Positions 23,209 through 30,149 of a stretch of DNA of 30,942 nt are shown in pieces. A model generated the notes under the pieces. The model worked only from the letters and a program-made list of their open reading frames with translations. It ran no database searches and had not been told where the DNA came from. The stretch is from a virus. Within the stretch, counting starts at the first letter, position 1, and each line of letters begins with the position of its first letter. The position numbers and the translations under genes are program-made. The DNA lies in the IMG/VR virus record IMGVR_UViG_3300020436_000048, positions 1-30,942 of that record. One strand, 5' to 3'.

Positions 23209-24101
23209 ATAAACATTGGGGAACAGAAAACAAAGACGATAAAAGTTTAGACTATTATTTAGATCTAACAAAAGATTTTAAAAGTAGTTTTAAACCATTT
23301 GAGGTGATCAAAAGAAAAGGAAGTATTGGAGAACATTATATCATAGACGAATCTAGATCTAACCCAGTAGGCGCAAAAGCTAGGTTTGGTGAGTTTTTAA
23401 TGACAAAGCTAGATGGATATAAAGAAATAGTATACGTACAACCACGTAGAGGTTTTGCAGGTATTAGTTTATCGTATTTATGTGAATTATATAGAAAGAA
23501 TTTAACACTAGTAATGCCATCATCTAAAAAATCTTCAGATCATCAAAGGTTATGCATAGAATATGGAGCAAAACCATTATTTGTAAGAATAGCTGCAATG
23601 CCTAATGCTAATAAATATGCGAAAGAATATGCAGAAAAAAGAGGTGCTTTTTTTATTCCATTAGGATTACAACACGAATATGTAATTGCTGGTGCAGTGA
23701 GATCTATACATGATTATTTTGCTGGTGAAAAACATCCAGAAAGAATGTGGTGTGTAATATCAACAGGTGTTTTGTCAAGATCTTTACAGATTGCTTTGCC
23801 TAAAACTAAATTTTATAATGTTGCAGTATCTAGAAACATACAACAAGGTGAATTAGGTAGAGCAAAATTTTATTCATACCATAAAAGATTTGAGACAGTT
23901 GCTGATTATGTGCCAAAAACTTTTAACTGTGAACCATCTTACGATTCTAAAGGTTATGAATATATGTTAAAATATGGAAAAGAAGGAGATTGGTTTTTTA
24001 ACGTAGCAGGAGAAGCGCCTAAACCAACTTTACAAGCAGAAGAAGTAGACTCTTACAGAGATTGGGGTGATTTTAAAGATTTTAAAGGAACTATTATATG
24101 A
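23199..24101 (+). CDS. PLP-dependent enzyme, fold type II (ACC-deaminase/Trp-synthase-beta-like)
   Basis: 300 aa. The segment SRSNPVGAKARFGEF (K60 as the likely PLP-binding Lys) corresponds to the NPTGSFKxR/GxKxR motif of fold-type II enzymes. It is followed by the usual strand-helix-strand: EIVYVQPRRGFAGISLSYLC (cofactor/substrate loop, but without the common SGNxG), LTLVMPSS...DHQRLCIEYGAKPLFV, IPLGLQHEYVIAGAVRSI and WCVISTGVLSRSLQIA (phosphate-binding position). Length suits the ACC deaminase/D-cysteine desulfhydrase subgroup. In known phage hypermodification pathways PLP enzymes reshape an amino acid attached to the base; a similar role, or supply of an amine, is inferred. Overlaps by 10 and 4 bases show tight coupling to the neighbours. 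Confidence 0.75.
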   Translation: MYVNKHWGTENKDDKSLDYYLDLTKDFKSSFKPFEVIKRKGSIGEHYIIDESRSNPVGAKARFGEFLMTKLDGYKEIVYVQPRRGFAGISLSYLCELYRKNLTLVMPSSKKSSDHQRLCIEYGAKPLFVRIAAMPNANKYAKEYAEKRGAFFIPLGLQHEYVIAGAVRSIHDYFAGEKHPERMWCVISTGVLSRSLQIALPKTKFYNVAVSRNIQQGELGRAKFYSYHKRFETVADYVPKTFNCEPSYDSKGYEYMLKYGKEGDWFFNVAGEAPKPTLQAEEVDSYRDWGDFKDFKGTII

Positions 24102-24769
24102 AAGATTTTTTTGAAAAACATGGTGATTATATAAATGAATTTGACAATGCCAATGAAGCATTTATTTATTGGTATAATGTTATTGACAAACTCGGGTATA
24201 ATTATGCAAACACAAAGGCTTTATTTAATATAGGTTTTTATCTTACAGATCCTACAAAAAATTTAATAACTTGCAAAGAACGTAAATGGAAAAAAGATTA
24301 CGCTGAATTAGAATGGAGATGGTATGAATCAGGAAATAGTTCTGCTGTAGAAATAGCTAAGCATGCTAAAATATGGTATAAATGCATGGATGTACAAGGT
24401 AATGTGAATTCTAATTACGGTTGTCATTGGCAAGAAGGTGATCAACTTGGATATGTTATAAGAGAACTAAAAAAAGATAAAAATTCAAGACGAGCATCTA
24501 TAAGCATTTATAATGCAAAAAAAAGATATAACTGGGAGAATGATACTCCTTGTACTTATGCAATAAATTTTCACATACATGAAGATAAATTAAATATGAG
24601 CGTAATGATGAGATCTAACGATTTGTGGTATGGATTTTGTAATGATCAATACTGCTTTTCTAAATTACTAATGTTAGTAGCTCACGAATTATCATGCGAA
24701 ATAGGAACATATTATCATTTTGTGAATAATATACATTTATATAATAATTTTTTAAACAGAAATATATAA
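24098..24769 (+). CDS. Pyrimidine hydroxymethylase, thymidylate-synthase family (probably dCMP type)
   Basis: 223 aa, slightly shorter than TS. The TS fold is clear: VNSNYGCHW (YGxxW), NSRRASISIYN (phosphate-binding RR), catalytic C152 in TPCTYAINF, RSNDLWYGF, and IHLYNNF. Position D183 (CNDQY) aligns with E. coli TS Asn177, the residue that discriminates dUMP; Asp here is found in T4 dCMP hydroxymethylase and in CMP hydroxymethylases, so 5-hydroxymethyl-dCMP is the predicted product. PCT instead of PCH is also seen in that group. It follows the PLP gene by ATGA overlap and precedes MazG-like and dCMP deaminase genes. dUMP hydroxymethylation cannot be excluded. Confidence 0.82.
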   Translation: MKDFFEKHGDYINEFDNANEAFIYWYNVIDKLGYNYANTKALFNIGFYLTDPTKNLITCKERKWKKDYAELEWRWYESGNSSAVEIAKHAKIWYKCMDVQGNVNSNYGCHWQEGDQLGYVIRELKKDKNSRRASISIYNAKKRYNWENDTPCTYAINFHIHEDKLNMSVMMRSNDLWYGFCNDQYCFSKLLMLVAHELSCEIGTYYHFVNNIHLYNNFLNRNI

Positions 24770-24784
24770 CTAAAAACAAAAACT

Positions 24785-25084
24785 ATGGAATACTTTAAAT
24801 ACACACAAATTAGACAATGGGCAACAGAACGTGGAATCTACGAAAAAGGAGATTCTAAAACTCAATATCTTAAATTGCAAGAAGAATCTGGAGAATTAGC
24901 TGAAGCTATATTAAAAAATAATAAAATAGAAATAAAAGATGCAATTGGTGATATGGTTGTAGTCTTAACTAATTTAGCAGAATTATGCGATCTTAAAATA
25001 GAGGATTGTGTTACTCATGCAATTAATGAAATTACAGATAGAAAAGGTAAGATGATCAATGGAACATTTGTAAAAGATAAATAA
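24785..25084 (+). CDS. MazG-like NTP pyrophosphohydrolase
   Basis: 99 aa. All-alpha NTP-PPase pattern: YLKLQEESGELAEAIL supplies the EExxE metal ligands and DAIGDMVVVLTNLAELC the downstream ExxD-type ligand helix. The family hydrolyses (d)NTPs to monophosphates. In a phage with a modified pyrimidine, such an enzyme can remove the unmodified dNTP or produce the monophosphate substrate for the hydroxymethylase (inference). A 15-base A-rich leader separates it from the previous gene; its stop overlaps the dCMP deaminase start (TAATG). Confidence 0.85.
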   Translation: MEYFKYTQIRQWATERGIYEKGDSKTQYLKLQEESGELAEAILKNNKIEIKDAIGDMVVVLTNLAELCDLKIEDCVTHAINEITDRKGKMINGTFVKDK

Positions 25085-25506
25085 TGGATGTTTTAAAATA
25101 TCATAAAACTTATTTAAAATTAGCAACTGAAATAAGCAAATTATCATATTGTAAAAGAAAAAAAGTTGGAGCGTTAATTGTAAAAAACAACATGATTATT
25201 TCAGATGGTTTTAATGGAACTCCAACAGGTTTTGATAATACTTGCGAAATAGATAACGTAACAAAATGGTATGTATTACATGCAGAGGCAAATGCTATTT
25301 TAAAATGTGCAAAGCATGGTAGATCATGTTTAGGTGCTACGATGTATTTAACTTTGTCACCTTGTAAAGATTGTGCAAAATTAATTTATCAAGCAGGAAT
25401 TGTTAAAATATATTTTTCAGATTATCATTACAATACTGAAGGTTTAGATTTTTTAGATCAAGCAAAAGTACAATATGAACATTTGAATGTTAATAACACT
25501 AAATAA
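25084..25506 (+). CDS. dCMP deaminase
   Basis: 140 aa. Zinc-dependent deoxycytidylate deaminase: HAEANAI with H66 and E68, and SPCKDCAKLI with C94 and C97, the three zinc ligands plus catalytic Glu. The N-terminal KRKKVGALIVKNNMIISDGFNGTPTG is the typical dCMP deaminase start and separates it from cytidine deaminases. Product dUMP feeds thymidylate synthesis or dUMP hydroxymethylation. Translationally coupled to MazG-like gene upstream, it belongs to the same nucleotide module as the hydroxymethylase. Confidence 0.93.
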   Translation: MDVLKYHKTYLKLATEISKLSYCKRKKVGALIVKNNMIISDGFNGTPTGFDNTCEIDNVTKWYVLHAEANAILKCAKHGRSCLGATMYLTLSPCKDCAKLIYQAGIVKIYFSDYHYNTEGLDFLDQAKVQYEHLNVNNTK

Positions 25507-25521
25507 ATAAATTTTTATATT

Positions 25522-25776
25522 ATGACTGACTTTTTTAATTTTAGCGAAAACCAAAACAACAAAAACATGAGCAATTTAGTACGTGAAAACGTTAAAACAA
25601 TTTTAGTAGATGAAATAATTCGACTAAGAGTTTTAAATAATATCAAAGTAGATTTCGAAAAAATAAAGCCAGCAACTTCTATAAGAATGTGGTTATTTCA
25701 ACACAATTTTAGAGAATTAATGGATATGCAAATAGATCTAATTAAAGATCTTAAAGTGTTGGAAGGAAGGGTATAA
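25522..25776 (+). CDS. Unknown 84-aa protein
   Basis: 84 aa; a second start at 25567 (MSNLVREN) would give 69 aa. Helical, with VRENVKTILVDEIIRLRVLNN, then KIKPATSIRMWLFQHNFREL, and a last helix MDMQIDLIKDLKVLEG. No family recognised. A 15-base A/T leader separates it from the dCMP deaminase, so co-transcription is likely. Nothing further can be said. Confidence 0.6.
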   Translation: MTDFFNFSENQNNKNMSNLVRENVKTILVDEIIRLRVLNNIKVDFEKIKPATSIRMWLFQHNFRELMDMQIDLIKDLKVLEGRV

Positions 25777-25797
25777 CAATAAATATATTCAGAATGT

Positions 25798-25805
25798 TAC
25801 ATTTG
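25798..25805 (+). promoter_or_regulatory. Weak -7-like element TACATTTG
   Basis: An exact TAnnTTTG in the 33-base gap before the 25810 gene. It lies only 4 bases before the ATG, which would make the transcript leaderless, and no -33 TTG is at the usual distance. Recorded because few such matches occur between genes. Confidence 0.2.
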
Positions 25806-25809
25806 TAGC

Positions 25810-26145
25810 ATGGATTATTTTGATTTTATACATGATTTAAATAATATATTAGAATTTAATGATATAAAAAATGATCTTGATCATAAAAAGGAAAGAGATA
25901 ACGCCATTAAATTATTATTAAGAACAAAGAAAAATAAAGCTACAATTGTATTAAGTAGTAATGATGTATTGTATATATATAAAAAAGAAGGAATAAATGG
26001 GATTAAAAAACACATTGATAGGAAAGTACATTATCTTTATAGTTCGGATTTTGTATTTCATGTATTGTTTTATCATTACAAAAACGATTGGACAAATTTG
26101 GAAAAAATTATAATTAGATATGACAAAAAGAGGAAAAAAAATTAG
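25810..26145 (+). CDS. Unknown 111-aa protein
   Basis: 111 aa, Lys/Asp/Ile/Tyr-rich and highly charged (pI likely basic at the C-terminus, KKRKKN). Predicted helical with a short beta hairpin (KATIVLSSNDVLYIY). No family is recognised. The 3' end overlaps the next gene by 26 bases. Position before the annealing/replication genes suggests an early accessory protein. Confidence 0.55.
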   Translation: MDYFDFIHDLNNILEFNDIKNDLDHKKERDNAIKLLLRTKKNKATIVLSSNDVLYIYKKEGINGIKKHIDRKVHYLYSSDFVFHVLFYHYKNDWTNLEKIIIRYDKKRKKN

Positions 26146-26455
26146 TATAACAAAAGAAATTAGAGATTCTGTTATATATACTTTAGATATATTATTTGAA
26201 AGTTTAGACTTAGATCAAAAAAAAGTTATACTTAGAGAAATAGGATTAAGTAAAAATGATATAGAAAAAATAGACGAGTCTGGATTAAAAACAAGATATG
26301 TTAGAGATTTTATGACTGAATTTGATAAACAGACTGTCGGTAAAGATCTTCGAACTGCTAGACTAACAGATAAATATGTTAAAGCAAACGAATTAATATC
26401 AGATAAAAATAATAAATTATATAAAACAAAAATTAAAAATTATAAAGATGAATAG
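26120..26455 (+). CDS. Unknown 111-aa protein, helical
   Basis: 111 aa. Helices ITKEIRDSVIYTLDILFESLDLDQKKVILREIG and NDIEKIDESGLKTRYVRDFM are followed by a Lys-rich tail (DKNNKLYKTKIKNYKDE). The LSKNDIEKI segment could be a helix-turn-helix, but this is not convincing. Starts inside the previous gene and ends with 8 bases overlap to the annealing-like gene, so it belongs to the same operon. Confidence 0.55.
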   Translation: MTKRGKKISITKEIRDSVIYTLDILFESLDLDQKKVILREIGLSKNDIEKIDESGLKTRYVRDFMTEFDKQTVGKDLRTARLTDKYVKANELISDKNNKLYKTKIKNYKDE

Positions 26456-26858
26456 AGAAACCTTAAAAGAAATATACGAAAAATACAATTTAAATAAAGA
26501 CGATATATTTACATTGACTTTTGGAAATGCAAAAAAGCATATTATAACACGACCTGGAATTGAAAAAATACAAGCACAACTTGGTATACAAGTAAATTTT
26601 AAAATAGAAAAAATATCTGAAGATTTTAAACATGTTATTATTTTGGCTCATGGTGTAATTATGAAAACAAATAACGAGGGCAAATTAGTACCAGACAAAA
26701 TGTGTCAAAGTTTTGGAGAAGTATCACCAAGAAATAGTTCAAATTCTTATCCTGTTGCAATGGCAGAAAAAAGAGCTTTGGGTCGAGTTGTTATTAAATT
26801 AGCAAATTTATTTGGTATATTCAGTGAAGATGAGGCTGAAGAATTTAAAAAACAATAA
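26448..26858 (+). CDS. Putative ssDNA annealing/recombination protein
   Basis: 136 aa. A beta-rich centre (VNFKIEKISEDFKHVIILAHGVIM) is followed by MCQSFGEVSPRNSSNSYPVAMAEKRALGRVVIKLANLFG and an acidic tail (SEDEAEEFKK). The order of strands followed by a basic helix AxxKRAxxR resembles the core of phage single-strand annealing proteins (Rad52/ERF-like) and other phage recombination proteins seen in Bacteroidota phages. It lies among SSB-like and DnaA-like genes, which fits a recombination/replication role. The assignment is by pattern only. Confidence 0.45.
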   Translation: MNRETLKEIYEKYNLNKDDIFTLTFGNAKKHIITRPGIEKIQAQLGIQVNFKIEKISEDFKHVIILAHGVIMKTNNEGKLVPDKMCQSFGEVSPRNSSNSYPVAMAEKRALGRVVIKLANLFGIFSEDEAEEFKKQ

Positions 26859-26859
26859 A

Positions 26860-27156
26860 ATGAATATAAATAAGAAATATCCTATAGATGAGGATAAAAG
26901 AATAAGAGATTGGGTTATCCATGGAAAAGGTAATTATAATTCTGTTGTTGTAGATAGTAATACAGGACGAGAATTTACAGACATAGAATATGGATACGGA
27001 CAAATTAATTTTAAAGGATCTAAAGATAAACTAATGGATCTTTTATTAGAATTATTTAGAGACGAAAGAGATTTTAAAGTTATTGATTATTTTGAAAAGA
27101 ATTCTGAAGAGCATAAAATGTTTATGTATGGGCCAGATTATACTTTTGAAAAATGA
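26860..27156 (+). CDS. Unknown 98-aa protein
   Basis: I choose ATG 26860, two bases after the preceding stop codon; longer forms would extend 48 bases into the upstream gene with a sequence not resembling a protein start. The 98-aa product begins MNINKKYPIDEDKRIRDWV, has a beta segment SVVVDSNTGREFTDIEYGYGQINF, and ends in helices KLMDLLLELFRDERDFKVID and a short acidic tail. No family recognised. It overlaps the DnaA-like gene by 4 bases (ATGA). Confidence 0.65.
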   Translation: MNINKKYPIDEDKRIRDWVIHGKGNYNSVVVDSNTGREFTDIEYGYGQINFKGSKDKLMDLLLELFRDERDFKVIDYFEKNSEEHKMFMYGPDYTFEK

Positions 27157-27593
27157 AAATTATAGAAAGACTTGTTAGAATAGCTTGCCATTATAATAAA
27201 ATTAAATTTGCTGAATTTTTTAGAGATTATAAACATGCAAGAGTTACAGATTGCAAGTCGATGGTTTTTTATTATGTAAATAAAGTAATGCACATATCTG
27301 CATTTGAAATAAGTGAGTTAATTAATAGAGATGAAGATTATGTTTTAAAACACATAGAGCGTCATGATCAAGAATACACAATTATAAATCACTACAAAAA
27401 AACTTATGAGAACATTGTTACACAATATGAAAACTGGCAAAATTCTAATTTAGATCTAGCATATAGTATTACAAAAACACAATATGATACTAAAACAGAA
27501 ATAAAATACGAAATGATTTTAACTGAAAACAATAGACTTAAGCATGAAATTGATATATTAAAATTAAAATTAAACAAGAAAAATTATGTATAA
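27153..27593 (+). CDS. DnaA domain IV-like HTH protein with coiled coil
   Basis: 146 aa. Residues about 28-70 (HARVTDCKSMVFYYVNKVM, then ISAFEISELINRDEDYVLKHIE) follow the DnaA C-terminal pattern: basic/Asp start, YL helix, S-xx-EI-xx-LINRD turn and V-x-H-x-I recognition helix. The AAA+ domain of DnaA is absent. The last 60 residues form a long helix or coiled coil (ENNRLKHEIDILKLKLNK). Phages often carry such domain IV homologues, which may recognise DnaA-box-like origin sites or compete with host DnaA (inference). It sits between replication/recombination genes. Confidence 0.65.
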   Translation: MKIIERLVRIACHYNKIKFAEFFRDYKHARVTDCKSMVFYYVNKVMHISAFEISELINRDEDYVLKHIERHDQEYTIINHYKKTYENIVTQYENWQNSNLDLAYSITKTQYDTKTEIKYEMILTENNRLKHEIDILKLKLNKKNYV

Positions 27594-27972
27594 AATAAGA
27601 GGAACAATAATAGACAAAAGAAAAGAAGAATTTACAGGAAAAAATGGTGAAAATTATGAAAAAATGTATGTAACAATTGAGGAACATGATACTGGATTTA
27701 GTCATAAATATCAATTTGAAATTTTTGGAGAAGCTAAAATAAATTTATTAAAAGATAAAATAAAATTAGATAGAATTGCTAAAATAGAGTTTTATATAAA
27801 AGCAAATGAATGGAAAGATAAATTTTTTAATACATTAAATATAAAAGATATATTTTTAGAAGATGATCTAAGTGCATATAATGAAAAAAAACCAGATGTG
27901 ATTAAACAAATAGATGATCATTTAGAAAAATTTAACAAAGACAAAGAAGAACGTGAAAAATTACCCTTTTAA
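27586..27972 (+). CDS. SSB-like OB-fold protein (DUF3127-like)
   Basis: 128 aa. The beta pattern YKIRGTIIDKRKEEFTG, YEKMYVTIEE, HKYQFEIFGEAKINLL, IAKIEFYIKANEWKDKFFNTLNIKDI fits the DUF3127 OB-fold group, common in Bacteroidota phages as single-strand binding proteins. The flexible charged tail ends LPF, echoing the SSB C-terminal tip D-x-[IL]-P-F used to recruit partner proteins. I infer that it coats ssDNA during replication or recombination. It overlaps the DnaA-like gene by 8 bases and is followed 2 bases later by the PP-loop gene. Confidence 0.72.
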   Translation: MYKIRGTIIDKRKEEFTGKNGENYEKMYVTIEEHDTGFSHKYQFEIFGEAKINLLKDKIKLDRIAKIEFYIKANEWKDKFFNTLNIKDIFLEDDLSAYNEKKPDVIKQIDDHLEKFNKDKEEREKLPF

Positions 27973-27974
27973 TT

Positions 27975-28868
27975 ATGATTTCAGTAAATAGTATTAGCGG
28001 TGGTCAAACATCAGCATACATAGCAACAAAATATCCTTCTGATTATAATGTTTTTTCTTTAGTAAGAATTGAAGGAAAAAGAACTATAAAAGATAAGAAA
28101 GTTATTCAATACATAGAAGATAGAATACAAAAACCATTTATTGCAACTGCAGAAGATGATATTATTATTAGAACAATGATAGATCTAGAACAGTATATCG
28201 GTAAAAAGATACATTGGGTTAGTGGTGATACATTTGATGAGCATTTAAGATATAATAATGGCAATGTTCCTAATTTAATGAGGCGAACTTGTACAATTAA
28301 TTTAAAATTAAAACCAATGTTTGAATGGTGGCAAAAAACTATTAATGAAGTAGTAGAAATGAGAATTGGATTTAGAGCAAATGAGTTAGGAAGAAAAGCA
28401 GGTCAAGATAAAAGATTAAATAAAGATGGATATTTAGAATTTAAACATGTAATTGGAAAACATGAATCAGGTAGAAATAAATGGGGTACAACTGCTTGGC
28501 AAAAACCAAGATACCCTTTGATAGAAGATAATATATTAAAAGATACTATACAAAAATTTTGGTCTGATAAACCTGTAAAATTTGCACCAATAAATAACTG
28601 TGTTGGATGTTTTCATCAAAATATACCTTTATTAAGAAAAAGATTTGATTGGTTCCCTGAAAAAATGGATTGGTTTATTTCTAAAGAAGGTAATAAAAAC
28701 ATAATTAAAAAAACAGAAAAAAATAAAGGAAATACTAACAGATGGAGAGCAGGAATTGATGAATTATATTATACTGATGTAAAAAAGATGTTTAGACAAA
28801 ACTCATTATTTGATGAATTAACAGACAAGGATTTTACAGAATGTGATTCAGGTTATTGCGGATTATAA
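27975..28868 (+). CDS. PP-loop enzyme, PAPS-reductase-like family
   Basis: 297 aa. The N-terminal SISGGQTSAY (residues 6-15) is an SGGxTSxY PP-loop for ATP/nucleotide binding. Further family-like features: RRTCTINLKLKP (C106), CVGCFHQN (C209, C212) and a C-terminal ECDSGYCG (C290, C295). Such phage proteins are annotated as phosphoadenosine phosphosulfate reductase-like; the scattered Cys could bind an Fe-S cluster as in DndC-type enzymes. Its substrate is unknown: sulfur transfer to DNA, tRNA or a nucleotide is possible, as is a non-sulfur adenylation. Position in the replication module is common for this group. Confidence 0.8.
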   Translation: MISVNSISGGQTSAYIATKYPSDYNVFSLVRIEGKRTIKDKKVIQYIEDRIQKPFIATAEDDIIIRTMIDLEQYIGKKIHWVSGDTFDEHLRYNNGNVPNLMRRTCTINLKLKPMFEWWQKTINEVVEMRIGFRANELGRKAGQDKRLNKDGYLEFKHVIGKHESGRNKWGTTAWQKPRYPLIEDNILKDTIQKFWSDKPVKFAPINNCVGCFHQNIPLLRKRFDWFPEKMDWFISKEGNKNIIKKTEKNKGNTNRWRAGIDELYYTDVKKMFRQNSLFDELTDKDFTECDSGYCGL

Positions 28869-28887
28869 ATTATTAAACAACAAAAAA

Positions 28888-29679
28888 ATGGCAAAATTTA
28901 GACAATTACATACTAGCTTTTGGAATGATCCATTAGTTTTAGATCTTACACCAGAACAAAAATACTTTTATATTTATTTATTAACTAATCCAAAAGTTTT
29001 ACAATGTGGAATTTATGAAATAAGTATAAGACAAATTTCTTATGAAACAGGTTATGATCAAAATGCTGTTTTATCACTTTTAGCACATTTTGAAAGTATA
29101 AATAAAATAAAGCATAGTAAAAAAACAAATGAGATTGCAATAATAAATTTTTTAAAGTATAATTATAGTAATTCACCAACAGTTAAAAAGTGTATAGAAA
29201 AAGATTTTGAATCTGTTAAAAATAAAGATCTTATATCGTATGTACACTGTATAGATACACTAAATATAGAGTATACTAGTAATAATAAGAATAATAATAA
29301 CAATAATAATAAGAATTCAAATAAGAATATAGAAATAAGAATTGCAGATTTTTACAAATCTGTTTCATCCTATATAGAATTTAAAGAAATTTATAAAGAG
29401 TTTTTTGAGTATTGGTCTGAAACTAATCCAAGTAGAACAAAAATGAAATGGGAATTAGAAAAAACATGGGATCTAAAAAAGAGACTACATAGATGGGCAA
29501 ATAACAATTCTAAATTTTCTAATAATAAAGATAAAATGCCAAATTTTTACGATAAAGCTTATGCTTTAAGAATTGGACAAGATCAATCACAGCAAAAAAA
29601 ATATAGAGAACATTTAGTGAGTTTAGGATACGAAATGAAAATGGGATATGCTGGTGAAGCTACTTGGGTAAAAAAATGA
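28888..29679 (+). CDS. Replication initiator-like, DnaD/replisome-organiser type
   Basis: ATG 28888 (MAKFRQLHTSFWNDPLV) is preferred: it begins at the conserved motif and lies 17 bases after the preceding stop; a longer form would overlap the PP-loop gene. The 263-aa protein has an N-terminal winged helix (HTSFWNDP, LTPEQKYFYIYLLTNPK, ISIRQISYETGYDQNAVLSLLAHF) as in phage replisome organisers and DnaD N-domains, then an Asn-rich linker (about residues 132-147) encoded by an AAT repeat, and a C-terminal helical domain (FFEYWSE, KWELEKTWDLKKRLHRWANN). The FEYWSE...K.RWELEKTW block is typical of such proteins' C-termini. It probably binds the origin and recruits the helicase loader. Confidence 0.72.
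   Translation: MAKFRQLHTSFWNDPLVLDLTPEQKYFYIYLLTNPKVLQCGIYEISIRQISYETGYDQNAVLSLLAHFESINKIKHSKKTNEIAIINFLKYNYSNSPTVKKCIEKDFESVKNKDLISYVHCIDTLNIEYTSNNKNNNNNNNKNSNKNIEIRIADFYKSVSSYIEFKEIYKEFFEYWSETNPSRTKMKWELEKTWDLKKRLHRWANNNSKFSNNKDKMPNFYDKAYALRIGQDQSQQKKYREHLVSLGYEMKMGYAGEATWVKK
29281..29330 (+). repeat. AAT-type microsatellite inside initiator gene
   Basis: AAT/AAG/AAC triplets in tandem (AATAATAAGAATAATAATAA... pattern) encode a run of Asn with interspersed Lys/Ser. It forms the linker between the two domains of the initiator-like protein; triplet slippage would change linker length in frame. Confidence 0.85.
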
Positions 29680-29948
29680 AAAAATACATAAAAAATTATT
29701 TGCTTTTTTTTGATTATGATGAATGTGATTTTATTAAGTGCGAAATGTGTAATGCAAGAGCAGTAGATATACATCATTTAGTAGCAAGAGGAATTGGAGG
29801 TACAAAATGTGATAATATAAATGAAGTACCTAATCTAATTGCATTGTGCAGAAGTTGTCATATAAAAGCTGAAAATAATAAAGAATTTAACAAACAATGT
29901 AAGATAACACATTTAAAAAACATGATCATAAAGTATGAAACAGAATAA
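29676..29948 (+). CDS. HNH-type zinc nuclease-like protein
   Basis: 90 aa from ATG 29676 (a TTG 12 bases upstream is less likely; the chosen ATG overlaps the previous stop as ATGA). HNH features: CEMC, then DIHHLVARGIGGTKCDN with the H-H pair, NLIALCRSCHIKAENN. The four Cys (CEMC and CRSC) hold a structural zinc, and DIHH provides the catalytic His. Phages carry such proteins as packaging-associated nickases or homing-like endonucleases. A second HNH gene is at 30567, the one more likely to serve packaging. Confidence 0.85.
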   Translation: MKKYIKNYLLFFDYDECDFIKCEMCNARAVDIHHLVARGIGGTKCDNINEVPNLIALCRSCHIKAENNKEFNKQCKITHLKNMIIKYETE

Positions 29949-30090
29949 AAAAAATATAAACAGTACAAATTATTCAGATTATTTATATAATGGTGACAAT
30001 TCTTATAATTATAATTTTGTTGAAGAGTTATCTGAAGAAGAGAAAAAAGTAGTGAAGAAATTATTAATAAAGATCTTGGCCAGGCTATAA
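29935..30090 (+). CDS. Unknown 51-aa protein
   Basis: ATG 29935 to TAA 30088-30090, overlapping the HNH gene by 14 bases. The N-terminal half is Asn/Tyr-rich (NGDNSYNYN), the C-terminal half a charged helix (ELSEEEKKVVKKLLIKILARL) that could be amphipathic. No family recognised. Coding status rests on co-direction, overlap and A-rich codon use similar to neighbours. Confidence 0.5.
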   Translation: MKQNKKNINSTNYSDYLYNGDNSYNYNFVEELSEEEKKVVKKLLIKILARL

Positions 30091-30149
30091 TAGTATTAAA
30101 ACATTTATTATTATATTACAACTTCCTTTCTTAAGGTTTTTGTTGTTGT

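Noticed and set aside
26812-26859. Longer start for the 26860 gene
   Set aside because: The extension overlaps the previous gene by 47 bases and the ATG right after the stop is the natural start.
28843-28887. Longer start for the initiator-like gene
   Set aside because: The extra residues overlap the PP-loop gene and precede the conserved KFRQLHTSFW motif.
30125-30140. Second terminator (CCTT-TCTT-AAGG then TTTTT)
   Set aside because: Only a 4-pair stem, below what I accept as a terminator.
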